A stretch of DNA of 58,341 nt from Alistipes sp. UBA936. GTDB taxonomy: Bacteria; Bacteroidota; Bacteroidia; Bacteroidales; Rikenellaceae. The notes below the pieces were generated by a model that was not told the DNA's origin, searched no databases, and worked only from the letters and a program-made list of their open reading frames with translations. A program made the translations under genes and the position numbers. Shown in pieces: positions 50,237-58,297 of this stretch; the stretch's first letter is position 1, and each line of letters opens with the position of its first letter. The DNA is taken from contig DBDI01000014.1 in assembly GCA_002293505.1 (NCBI GenBank), forward strand, positions 42,062 to 100,402, given 5' to 3'.

Positions 50237-51556
50237 CTATGATTTATAAGTTATCCATTTTGCTAACTCCCTGAAAGTCGGCTTCTTACCGTACATAAAT
50301 ATACCGACGCGGTAGATCTTACCGGCCAACCACACCATCACAATGAACGAAACGATAAGCAAGGCGACAGACAAAATCAACTCCCAAGCGGGAACGCCGT
50401 AAGGAACGCGAGCTACCATCACCATCGGAGAAGTGAACGGTATGATACTCAGCCAGAAAGCCATCCCGGAAGTGGGATCCTGCATCGCGTTGATCATACC
50501 GATCAGGCCCAACACAAGTGGCAGAGTGATAGGCATTTGGAACTGCTGAGAGTCCTGAACATTGTCGACAGCGCTACCGACCGCAGCAAACATACCGGCA
50601 TAGAGCAGGTAGCCGCCGACGAAGAATACGAGGAAGACGGCAAGCATCTTACCTATATAACTGAAGTCCATTGCGTTACTAAGAGCCGCGACCATATCGG
50701 GATCGAAGCCAGACAGTTCTGCGTAGCTAAAATTTGCCGCCGGTGTTCCGGCTTGAGCCGCAGTCAAAAGATCCGCAGGAACCAGTGTGTTGACCATCGC
50801 GGCACCGGCTATGGCGAGGATGGCGACCCAGATAACAAACTGAGTGACAGCGACTAACGCGATACCGACGATCTTGCCCATCATCAACTGGAACGGCCGC
50901 ACGCTCGAAACCATCACCTCCAGAACCTTACTGTTTTTCTCCTCGATCACCCCGTTCATTACCTGAGCACCGTACAACAGAACGAACATATACATCAGAA
51001 AACCAAGAGCATACGCGAGGCCCATCGCCAACACGGACGAGGATTCCTTTTTGGAACCGCTGTCGTCGACCTTGAATGCCGTCAACTGCACGCGTGTGCG
51101 AACCTCGTCGAGGATCCGCGGCAGGTTCTCAATGTCGTAACGCTTCAATTTCTCCGCCTCGACCACGCTTTCGATCGCGCGGGCGACAGAAGTTTCGGTC
51201 TCCAGAGTCGAGCTCGAGTAGGTGTAAAGCTGCACGTTTGAGGGATTGTCCACGACGTCGGCGCCAATGGTCAAGACACCCCAAGTGTCAGGATGATAGG
51301 AGTTTATCTCCTCGAGCGAGCGCTCCGAAGGTACGAATTCGATCACGCCGGAGTTCTCCAATTCCTGAGCAACGACACCGCTCGCATCGATCACCTCGAT
51401 ACGTTTGATATCGCCCGAACGGAGCGTCATCATAGCGATCATCGCCCCGACGAGGCCAACCATCAGAAGCGGGGTTAAAATGGTGGTTATAAGAAAGCTA
51501 CGCTTGCGGACACGTTCGTTGAACTCGCGCGCAACGATTATCGAAATCTTGCTCAT
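50237..51556 (-). CDS. ABC-2 type transporter permease (NatB-like)
   Basis: A 439-residue membrane protein: one N-terminal helix (about 21-46), a long extracytoplasmic domain (about 48-180), then five or six helices with the ABC-2 signature around EEKNSKVLEVMVSSVRPFQLMMGKIVG. It pairs with the ATPase encoded just upstream (four-base overlap). Similar pairs act as Na+ or drug exporters, but the substrate is not evident. No accessory membrane-fusion protein is adjacent. Confidence 0.88.
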   Translation of the reverse strand: MSKISIIVAREFNERVRKRSFLITTILTPLLMVGLVGAMIAMMTLRSGDIKRIEVIDASGVVAQELENSGVIEFVPSERSLEEINSYHPDTWGVLTIGADVVDNPSNVQLYTYSSSTLETETSVARAIESVVEAEKLKRYDIENLPRILDEVRTRVQLTAFKVDDSGSKKESSSVLAMGLAYALGFLMYMFVLLYGAQVMNGVIEEKNSKVLEVMVSSVRPFQLMMGKIVGIALVAVTQFVIWVAILAIAGAAMVNTLVPADLLTAAQAGTPAANFSYAELSGFDPDMVAALSNAMDFSYIGKMLAVFLVFFVGGYLLYAGMFAAVGSAVDNVQDSQQFQMPITLPLVLGLIGMINAMQDPTSGMAFWLSIIPFTSPMVMVARVPYGVPAWELILSVALLIVSFIVMVWLAGKIYRVGIFMYGKKPTFRELAKWITYKS

Positions 51557-52314
51557 AATGCCGAATTGGTTTGGCCTACAGCCTCGATGAAAATGTCGTT
51601 CATACTCTTACTCATGCGAACAACCTCGCGAACCTCTGTCGCCCCGAAGCGCTCGCGAACCTCGTCCAACGTGCCACTGAGGATGTTGCGCGCCTTATTT
51701 ATAAGGGTGATGTGGGTGCAAACCTCTTCGACGGAGGCCATATTGTGGGTTGAAAAAATGATCGTAGCACCCTCGTCTCGCAGTCGAAGCATCTCATTTT
51801 TAAGCAGTTCGGCATTCAATGGGTCGAAACCGCTGAACGGCTCGTCGAAGATGAGCAACTCGGGCCGGTGTAGCACCGTGGTGACAAATTGCACCTTCTG
51901 GGCCATCCCCTTACTCAGTTCCTCGACCTTTTTGCCCCACCACTCCTCGATCCGGAAACGCACGAACCACTCCTTGGCGCGGCGTGTGGCTTCGGCGCGC
52001 GACAGACCTTTCAGCTGGGCGAAGTAGAGAACCTGCTCGCCGACCCTCATTTTTTTGTACAGTCCGCGCTCCTCGGGCAGATATCCAATGCGTTCTACGT
52101 CAGATGGTTGAATGTCGTGGCCATCGAACAGAATTCGTCCCGAGTCGGGCGCAGTGATGCGATTCATAATGCGGATGAGGGTCGTTTTTCCGGCGCCGTT
52201 CGGGCCCAACAATCCGTAGACCGACCCACGAGGGATGGCAACAGACACGTCGTCCAGCGCACGGAAGGCGCCGTATTGCTTCAGAACGTGCTGTGCTTCA
52301 ATGATATATTTCAT
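51553..52314 (-). CDS. ABC transporter ATP-binding protein (NatA-like)
   Basis: A 253-residue ATPase with Walker A LLGPNGAGKTTL, Q-loop YLPEERGLYKK, Walker B LLIFDEPFSGFD and H-loop FSTHNMASVEE. The signature motif reads LSKGMAQKVQ rather than LSGGQ, a variant known in NatA-type ATPases. The ATG at 52314 is preferred to an adjacent GTG. It overlaps leuB by 17 bases and the permease gene by four, so it is tied to the leucine operon by position although no functional link is known. Confidence 0.92.
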   Translation of the reverse strand: MKYIIEAQHVLKQYGAFRALDDVSVAIPRGSVYGLLGPNGAGKTTLIRIMNRITAPDSGRILFDGHDIQPSDVERIGYLPEERGLYKKMRVGEQVLYFAQLKGLSRAEATRRAKEWFVRFRIEEWWGKKVEELSKGMAQKVQFVTTVLHRPELLIFDEPFSGFDPLNAELLKNEMLRLRDEGATIIFSTHNMASVEEVCTHITLINKARNILSGTLDEVRERFGATEVREVVRMSKSMNDIFIEAVGQTNSAL

Positions 52315-53380
52315 CACAGATGTGTTTTCCGACTTCGGAGGTGGAGTAACTTTTTTCGCCCTTAGGGGTCAAATCTTCTGTCATCACGCCGGCGGCAAGG
52401 GTTCGGGCGACGGCTTCGCGAACGACGGAACCTTCGGTGGTTAATTCTAAGTGTTCCAGCATCATAGCAGCCGACAGAATAGTAGCCATAGGGTTTGCGA
52501 TGCCGCGACCCGCAGCCTGAGGATAAGAACCGTGAATCGGCTCGAATAGAGCGTGTTGTGTGCCCAGACTGGCCGACGGAAGCATCCCCAACGACCCGGA
52601 AATGACGCTCGCCTCGTCCGTTAGAATGTCGCCGAACATATTCTCGGTCACCACGACGTCGAACGCCCCCGGATGCGTGACGATCTGCATAGCGGCGTTG
52701 TCGACGAACATAAATTCTGCTGTCACGTCGGGGAATTCCTTGGCGATCTCGCGAGCCGTTTCGCGCCATAACCGTGAGGTTTCCAGTACGTTAGCCTTAT
52801 CGACAACGGTCAGGTGTCGCCGTCTTTTAGTAGCTTGTTCGAAGCCCAGACGCACGATCCGCTCTACCTCCGAGCGCGAATAAGTACACGTGTCGAACGC
52901 CGTTTCGTCGCCCTCGCCGGGTGTGCCGTGACGTCCGCGTTCACCGAAATAGATGCCGCCGGTGAGTTCGCGAACGCACAAAAAGTCGACCCCGCGCACG
53001 ATCTCAGCTTTGAGCGGCGAGCGGTCGACGAGCGAGTCGAACAACTGAACAGGACGCAGATTTGCAAAGAGCCCCAGCGACTTACGCATCCTCAACAGCC
53101 CTTGTTCGGGCCTAACCTTGGCGGTCGGGTCGTTGTCGAATCGCGGGTCGCCAATCGCGCCGAACAACACGGCGTCGGCGGCTTTGCAGATTTCGTCGGT
53201 TTGGGCAGGGTAGGGGTCGCCGGTCGCGTCGATGGCGGCTGCACCGACCAAACCATTGGTATAGTGGAATTTATGGCCGAATCGGGTAGCAACGGCGTCC
53301 AACACGCGAACGGCCTCGGCCACGATCTCTGGCCCAATCCCGTCGCCGGGCAGCAAGGCGATGTTAAATATTCGACTCAT
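52298..53380 (-). CDS. leuB: 3-isopropylmalate dehydrogenase
   Basis: NAD-dependent oxidative decarboxylation in leucine synthesis, 360 residues. It starts NIALLPGDGIGPEIVAEA and has LRMRKSLGLFANLRP, RELTGGIYFG, the substrate/metal motif EFMFVDNAAMQIV and NMFGDILTDEASVISGSLGMLPSAS, followed by EPIHGSYPQAAGRGIANP. It overlaps leuD by 17 bases. Its composition is near neutral, unlike the purine-skewed genes to the left. Confidence 0.95.
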   Translation of the reverse strand: MSRIFNIALLPGDGIGPEIVAEAVRVLDAVATRFGHKFHYTNGLVGAAAIDATGDPYPAQTDEICKAADAVLFGAIGDPRFDNDPTAKVRPEQGLLRMRKSLGLFANLRPVQLFDSLVDRSPLKAEIVRGVDFLCVRELTGGIYFGERGRHGTPGEGDETAFDTCTYSRSEVERIVRLGFEQATKRRRHLTVVDKANVLETSRLWRETAREIAKEFPDVTAEFMFVDNAAMQIVTHPGAFDVVVTENMFGDILTDEASVISGSLGMLPSASLGTQHALFEPIHGSYPQAAGRGIANPMATILSAAMMLEHLELTTEGSVVREAVARTLAAGVMTEDLTPKGEKSYSTSEVGKHICDEIYH

Positions 53381-53930
53381 ATTGCTCTATTTCAGGCATT
53401 AAGCTAACCAGGTAGTCCACGTCGTCGAGCCCTCCGAGAAGGCATTTTTTCTTATAAGCGTCAATCTCGAAGCGCTCGGAAGCACCCGTTGGAAGGATCA
53501 TAATTGTTTGAGCTTCAAGGTCTACGATAAATTCTGAAGCAGGATCGGCGTCTATGGCGTCGAACATTTCGGCGAGAAACCGCTCGCTCACCTGAACAGG
53601 TAACAGCCCGCAGTTCAGCGCGTTACCGCGAAAAATGTCGGCAAAAAAACTCGAAACGACGACCTGAAAACCATAATCGACCAGCGCCCAAGCGGCGTGC
53701 TCACGTGACGAACCGCAACCGAAATTATGGCCTGCGACGAGGATTCGACCACTGAAACGGTTAAGCGGAAAATCTGGCTCGGAGCGCCAATCGCAAAAAA
53801 GATTATCTCCAAAACCCTGACGTTCAGTAGCTTTCAGGAACCGCGCAGGGATGATTTGGTCGGTGTCTATGTTTTGGGTCGGTAGCGGAACCGCCCGCGA
53901 AGTCAGTCGTTCGAATTTCGGAATCGCCAT
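53364..53930 (-). CDS. leuD: 3-isopropylmalate dehydratase, small subunit
   Basis: Swivelling domain of isopropylmalate isomerase, 188 residues. It has VPLPTQNIDTDQIIPARFLK near the start and the substrate loop GHNFGCGSSREHAAWAL. It works with LeuC, encoded 19 bases upstream on the same strand. Confidence 0.95.
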   Translation of the reverse strand: MAIPKFERLTSRAVPLPTQNIDTDQIIPARFLKATERQGFGDNLFCDWRSEPDFPLNRFSGRILVAGHNFGCGSSREHAAWALVDYGFQVVVSSFFADIFRGNALNCGLLPVQVSERFLAEMFDAIDADPASEFIVDLEAQTIMILPTGASERFEIDAYKKKCLLGGLDDVDYLVSLMPEIEQYESNI

Positions 53931-53949
53931 ATATTCAAGGAGATGACAG

Positions 53950-55296
53950 TTATGATTTTTGTTTGAAAACGTCGCGCGGATCGGTGATTTTTCCGTTCAG
54001 GGCGGCAGCAGCGGCGACTGTAACCCCTGAAAGAAGTGTTCGGGAGCCCGGGCCCTGACGACCCTCGAAATTACGGTTAGAGGTTGATACACAGAGTTTT
54101 CCAGCGGGAACCTTGTCGGCATTCATTGCCAAACAGGCCGAGCAACCGGGCTGTCGAAGCTCGAAACCAGCCTCGTTCAAAATCTGCTCCAACCCCTCCT
54201 CACGTGCCTGACGTTCAACGAGTTTCGAGCCCGGAACGATCCAAGCCACTACACCCGGAGCTTTTCGTCGCCCGCGAACCAACTCGGCGAAAAGCCGCAG
54301 ATCCTCGATCCGGCCGTTGGTGCAACTACCCACGAAAACGTAGTCGACGGGCGTACCGAGAAGCTTCTGCCCGGCGCTGAATCCCATATAATTCAACGCT
54401 TTAGGGTCGGCGTTAGCGGGCACGTGGCCGTCGATTGCGATGCCCGTACCGGGGTTCGTGCCCCAAGTGATCATCGGTGGTATGTCGGCCGCGTCGAACG
54501 AATACTCCTTGTCGAAAACCGCGTCCGGGTCGCTGAAAAGTTCCAACCATTGCGGATCCGTGCGACCCAAGTACTTGAAAGTCACCTCGTCCGGAGCGAC
54601 TATCCCACCGCGGGCGCCACATTCGATCGCCATATTACAAAGCGTCAGTCGCCCCTCCATCGACATAGAGCGAATCGTGTTGCCGGCGAATTCGATGAAG
54701 TGCCCGGTGCCCCCGGACGCCGAAATTCGCGATATAATATAAAGTATAACGTCCTTGGCCTCGACCCCGGGGGCAAGTGGGCCGTTGACGGATATCCTCA
54801 TACTCAGTGGTTTAGACTGAATGATGCACTGACTGGCGAGCGCCATTTCGACCTCCGAAGTGCCGACGCCGAACGCAACTGCCCCGAGCGCACCGTGGGT
54901 CGAGGTGTGGCTGTCGCCGCAAATGACGGTCATTCCGGGCAGCGTCAACCCCTGTTCGGGCCCGATGATGTGCACGATTCCCTGCCGCGGGTGGCCGATG
55001 CCGAAAAGTTCGATCCCGTGGGCTGCGCAATTCCGTTCGAGCGTCTCGACTTGCGTCCGACTCTCTGCTTCGGAGATCGGAAGATGTTGATTCTCAGTGG
55101 GTATATTGTGGTCGGCCGTGGCGGTCACCTGTGCCGGGCGGGCGACGCGAAAGCCGCGGCTGGCGAGACCTGCGAAGGCAACGGGCGACGTAACCTCGTG
55201 AATGTACTGACGGTCAATGTATAATACCGTTCGGCCCCCCTCCTCGGTGCGAACAGTGTGAGCGTCCCAAATCTTGTCTATCAGTGTTTTAGGCAT
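53950..55296 (-). CDS. leuC: 3-isopropylmalate dehydratase, large subunit
   Basis: Aconitase-type [4Fe-4S] subunit, 448 residues. Cluster ligands are expected at VGSCTNGRIEDL and PGCSACLAMN. Other family motifs are YIDRQYIHEVTSPVAF, VICGDSHTSTHGALGA and SNRNFEGRQGPGSRT. It is slightly shorter than the usual ~465. It lies 14 bases after leuA. Confidence 0.95.
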   Translation of the reverse strand: MPKTLIDKIWDAHTVRTEEGGRTVLYIDRQYIHEVTSPVAFAGLASRGFRVARPAQVTATADHNIPTENQHLPISEAESRTQVETLERNCAAHGIELFGIGHPRQGIVHIIGPEQGLTLPGMTVICGDSHTSTHGALGAVAFGVGTSEVEMALASQCIIQSKPLSMRISVNGPLAPGVEAKDVILYIISRISASGGTGHFIEFAGNTIRSMSMEGRLTLCNMAIECGARGGIVAPDEVTFKYLGRTDPQWLELFSDPDAVFDKEYSFDAADIPPMITWGTNPGTGIAIDGHVPANADPKALNYMGFSAGQKLLGTPVDYVFVGSCTNGRIEDLRLFAELVRGRRKAPGVVAWIVPGSKLVERQAREEGLEQILNEAGFELRQPGCSACLAMNADKVPAGKLCVSTSNRNFEGRQGPGSRTLLSGVTVAAAAALNGKITDPRDVFKQKS

Positions 55297-55310
55297 CTTT
55301 TTGCTCTCTC

Positions 55311-56834
55311 TTAGTCTTTGTCGGGTTTTTCGGTCACGCCGAGGCAGCGCAATGCGTCGAGGAACGACTCCACTCCCGCCCTAACTGTATCTGTATTAGC
55401 ACTATATCCGTGGGCAAGATTGTCGCCGCACTTCACCTGTGTGTGGACGCGGCCCACGTCGTCGCTACCCTTGGTCATCGCCTGCATCAGGAATTCCTGC
55501 AACACAACAGTCTCATTTATAAGGCTTTTAACCGCCTTGATTGCTGCGTCCAAAGGGCCGTTTCCGCTGGCAGTGGCCATACGTTCACGGTCGCCGAATT
55601 TCAACACCAGCGTGGCGGTGGCGGTGGGTTGCAGGGTGCCGGTCGTGACGCTCAGGAATTTGAGTTTAATAGTCTGATTCTGAATCCGTTCCAAGTCTCC
55701 AACAAGGTACAGCAGATCGTAGTCGTGAATCTCTTTTTTGCGGTCGGCCAGATCGAGGAACTTCTCGTACGTTGCGTCCAGTTCTTCCTTTTCGAGCTTG
55801 TAGCCAAGTAGTTCGAGCCTGTGAGCGAGCGCCGCGCGACCACTGCGAGCCGTGAGTGCGATTGAGGATTCGTTGATGCCAACGTCTTGTGGGTCAATGA
55901 TTTCGTACGTGTCGCGTTGTTTCAGCACGCCGTCCTGATGGATGCCCGACGAGTGGGCGAAAGCGTTCCTCCCGACGATCGCCTTATTGGGCTGGACGGG
56001 CATATTCATAAGGCTCGAAACGAGATGCGACGCCTTCGTGATTAGGCGTGCATCTATCTCTGTGTCAACACCATAAGCCGGATGTGTCCGCAGTGCCATC
56101 ACGATCTCTTCGAGCGACGTGTTGCCGGCCCGTTCTCCGATCCCGTTGATCGTCACCTCGGCCTGACGAGCCCCCGCAAGCACCCCCGCGAGGGTGTTCG
56201 CCGTGGCCATCCCGAGGTCGTTATGACAGTGCGTGGCAAGGATCGCGCGATCCATATTCGGCACATTTTCAACAAGATAGCGAATCTTTGCGGCATACTC
56301 CTCGGGGAAGCAGTAGCCGGTAGTGTCGGGAATGTTGACCACGGTTGCTCCGGCGTCGATGACCGCCTCGACGACCCGCGCAAGGAACTCATTATCAGCC
56401 CTTCCGGCGTCTTCGGCGTAGAATTCGACCTCGCCGACAAGGTTGCGAGCGTGACGAACGGCTTCGACCGCCGAAGCGATAATTTTCTCGGGCGTGGAGC
56501 GTAACTTATTGAAAATGTGCTGTGGAGAGACTCCGATGCCGGTGTGTATGCGGCCACGCTTGGCAAGTCGCAGCGACTCGGCGGCTACGTCGATATCCTT
56601 TTTGACGGCACGGGTGAGTGCGCAGATCGAAGGACGGGTGACGGCCTTGGAAATCTCTAACACTGAGTTGAAATCGCCTGGCGAGGAGACCGGAAAACCG
56701 GCCTCGATCACGTCCACGCCCAACTGATCGAGCAGGAGCGCGACTTCTATTTTTTCGGTTGTATTGAGCTGACAGCCAGGTACTTGTTCGCCGTCGCGAA
56801 GTGTTGTGTCGAAAATGTAAAGTTTCTCTGCCAT
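55311..56834 (-). CDS. leuA: 2-isopropylmalate synthase
   Basis: Committed, leucine-inhibited step of leucine synthesis, 507 residues. The TIM-barrel part has YIFDTTLRDGEQVPGCQL, HCHNDLGMATANTL, INGIGERAGNTSLEE and the region AFAHSSGIHQDGVLK. The C-terminal regulatory LeuA domain spans about 375-500 (LKFLSVTTGTLQPTATATL and NGPLDAAIKAV), so feedback inhibition is expected. It is the first gene of the leuA-leuC-leuD-leuB run. There is no room for a leader-peptide attenuator upstream. Confidence 0.95.
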   Translation of the reverse strand: MAEKLYIFDTTLRDGEQVPGCQLNTTEKIEVALLLDQLGVDVIEAGFPVSSPGDFNSVLEISKAVTRPSICALTRAVKKDIDVAAESLRLAKRGRIHTGIGVSPQHIFNKLRSTPEKIIASAVEAVRHARNLVGEVEFYAEDAGRADNEFLARVVEAVIDAGATVVNIPDTTGYCFPEEYAAKIRYLVENVPNMDRAILATHCHNDLGMATANTLAGVLAGARQAEVTINGIGERAGNTSLEEIVMALRTHPAYGVDTEIDARLITKASHLVSSLMNMPVQPNKAIVGRNAFAHSSGIHQDGVLKQRDTYEIIDPQDVGINESSIALTARSGRAALAHRLELLGYKLEKEELDATYEKFLDLADRKKEIHDYDLLYLVGDLERIQNQTIKLKFLSVTTGTLQPTATATLVLKFGDRERMATASGNGPLDAAIKAVKSLINETVVLQEFLMQAMTKGSDDVGRVHTQVKCGDNLAHGYSANTDTVRAGVESFLDALRCLGVTEKPDKD

Positions 56835-56842
56835 AATGACGG

Positions 56843-56850
56843 CAAAGATA
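56843..56850 (-). promoter_or_regulatory. -7 element of the leu operon
   Basis: TATCTTTG on the minus strand, eight bases before the leuA ATG. The predicted leader is zero to four bases, so attenuation or a leader riboswitch is excluded if this promoter is used. No standard -33 box was found; the region upstream is the 3' end of the small membrane protein gene. Confidence 0.58.
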
Positions 56851-56860
56851 CTAAAAAATA

Positions 56861-57319
56861 TTAGAAACGTATCAGATTATACTGTACACCGACGCCGACG
56901 TAGGGTGTGGAGCCGGTTTTGGCGAGCCCGACGCCCGCTTGGAGGCCGATCGCCCAGCGCTTCGGTGGGGCGGTTCGGATTGTGTTGATGTGCAGTGTTC
57001 GAGGGTAGAGTTCCAGCTCGACGAGAGATGGTCGAAAGCCCTCTATAACAACGCGATAGTCGTCCGTCTGATAGGTTTTTTGCTCGATCGGGAGGGCCAC
57101 CCGAACAGTGTCGTGCAACCACACGGTATCTACCCGAATGACGCGAACCAGGTGCGGAACGAGAATCGTATCACGCAGAGTATCACGCACAACGAGAGTA
57201 TCGACGCGTATCGCAGCAGACGAGGCGGCGGCGCGGCGCGAAAAGAGGTTAGAGGTCGCGAAAATGCACATCAAAAGGGCCCCGATGACGGCCGGATAGA
57301 TCAGGTCACGAAGTTTCAT
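56861..57319 (-). CDS. Small single-helix membrane protein, phage-type (DUF6808-like)
   Basis: A 152-residue protein with one N-terminal membrane helix (about 9-27), then a stretch of DT-rich residues (RVDTLVVRDTLRDTILVPH, RVDTVWLHDTVRVALP) and a C-terminal beta-rich part ending VGLAKTGSTPYVGVGVQYNL. This pattern fits small proteins that accompany lysis genes in Bacteroidales prophages and mobile elements (DUF6808-like, from memory). It overlaps the M15 gene upstream by four bases (ATGA). It could be a spanin-like or anchoring component; that is inference. Confidence 0.65.
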   Translation of the reverse strand: MKLRDLIYPAVIGALLMCIFATSNLFSRRAAASSAAIRVDTLVVRDTLRDTILVPHLVRVIRVDTVWLHDTVRVALPIEQKTYQTDDYRVVIEGFRPSLVELELYPRTLHINTIRTAPPKRWAIGLQAGVGLAKTGSTPYVGVGVQYNLIRF

Positions 57320-57744
57320 AAGTGCAAGATTTGGTGACGGTTAACATCCCGGCCCGCGCCGTCTTTCCCCGCGCGAAACGAGATATGGATCCACGTGTAG
57401 CCTCGCTCATCAATCAGTTGATCGAACGGAATACCCGACCCGGCTCCTGCCACGAGTTCAAAAAGTCTTCGATTTTCGCCAACGGAACCTGCCGTTATGT
57501 CGGCTGCTTCGCCGCGAAGGTGTTGGGACGAAGCCGCCCCGCCGACCGCCCGATTCAAAGCCGGACAACGGAAACCGCTATTGACGAAAACAGGTGATCC
57601 CCAGAGCTCGCGAACGGGATCTAAAACATTACAAATCAGAGCTTCAAGAGCTACCAAAGCTGACGTGTCGGGAGTGTTGTCGATACCGAGCCGGTCGGCC
57701 GTGGCGGAGCGTGTGAGCTCATCTAAAGAGAAGAATCGTGCCAT
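57316..57744 (-). CDS. Phage-type M15 family peptidase (endolysin-like)
   Basis: A 142-residue zinc peptidase of the M15 group that would cleave peptidoglycan peptides. Zinc ligands are expected at His75 and Asp82 (SSQHLRGEAADIT) and His120 (YTWIHISF), with FVNSGFRCPALNRAVGG upstream as in the family. There is no signal peptide, as is usual for endolysins released through a holin. The ATG at 57744 is chosen because the sequence before it is not family-like. Coupled to the small membrane protein gene, it appears to be a residual lysis module between leuA and rpmB. Confidence 0.85.
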   Translation of the reverse strand: MARFFSLDELTRSATADRLGIDNTPDTSALVALEALICNVLDPVRELWGSPVFVNSGFRCPALNRAVGGAASSQHLRGEAADITAGSVGENRRLFELVAGAGSGIPFDQLIDERGYTWIHISFRAGKDGAGRDVNRHQILHL

Positions 57745-57801
57745 AAGCAATGAAGTTTTGCGCAATAATAACACCCCGAACCACGTTTTCAATTCTACAA
57801 T

Positions 57802-57832
57802 TTTGGAATAATTCATTTTTTCGCTATCTTTG
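57802..57832 (+). promoter_or_regulatory. Promoter of rpmB-rpmG
   Basis: TTTG (57802-57805), a 19-base spacer and TATCTTTG (57825-57832) match the -33/-7 consensus exactly. The -7 element lies 22 bases before the rpmB ATG, giving a leader of about 15-18 bases. Confidence 0.75.
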
Positions 57833-57854
57833 CAGGCTCAAACGAAGTACACAG

Positions 57855-58088
57855 ATGAGAATTTGCGAAATCACAGGAAAAAAAGCAATGGGGGGCAACA
57901 ATGTGTCGCACTCCAACGCGAAGACTAAGAGGCGCTTCAATCCAAATTTGAAGATCAAGCGCTTCTGGTCCGAAAGCGAGGGCAGGTGGATCACCCTGAA
58001 GGTGTCCGCAGCCGGGATGAAAAACATCAACAAATGGGGGCTCGATGCCGCGTTGAAAAATGCAGTTGCGCCTCGTAAACTCTACTAA
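57855..58088 (+). CDS. rpmB: Ribosomal protein L28 (bL28)
   Basis: Large-subunit protein of 77 residues: MRICEITGKKAMGGNNVSHSNAKTKRRFNPN is split by the usual basic stretch, and it continues with LKIKRFWSESEGRWITLKVSA and ends VAPRKLY. It is first in the rpmB-rpmG-DUF4295 cluster characteristic of Bacteroidota. Only two cysteine/histidine-type positions are present, so it is probably the zinc-free form. Confidence 0.95.
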   Translation: MRICEITGKKAMGGNNVSHSNAKTKRRFNPNLKIKRFWSESEGRWITLKVSAAGMKNINKWGLDAALKNAVAPRKLY

Positions 58089-58097
58089 ACAAGACAG

Positions 58098-58280
58098 ATG
58101 GCAAAGAAAGAAGTAAGAGTTCAGGTCATTCTGGAATGTACTGAACAACGTGAAAGCGGCGTCCCGGGGATGTCTCGCTACATCACGACAAAAAACAAAA
58201 AGAACACACCCGACAGGTTGGAACGCAAAAAATACAACCCATACCTGAAAAAGGTGACCGTTCATCGCGAAATTAAGTAA
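58098..58280 (+). CDS. rpmG: Ribosomal protein L33 (bL33)
   Basis: A 60-residue large-subunit protein beginning MAKKEVRVQVILECTEQ and ending NPYLKKVTVHREIK. It has a single Cys, so it is the zinc-independent form. It is 9 bases after rpmB and 17 bases before the next gene. Confidence 0.95.
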   Translation: MAKKEVRVQVILECTEQRESGVPGMSRYITTKNKKNTPDRLERKKYNPYLKKVTVHREIK

Positions 58281-58297
58281 GTTGGAGGACTCGACAG

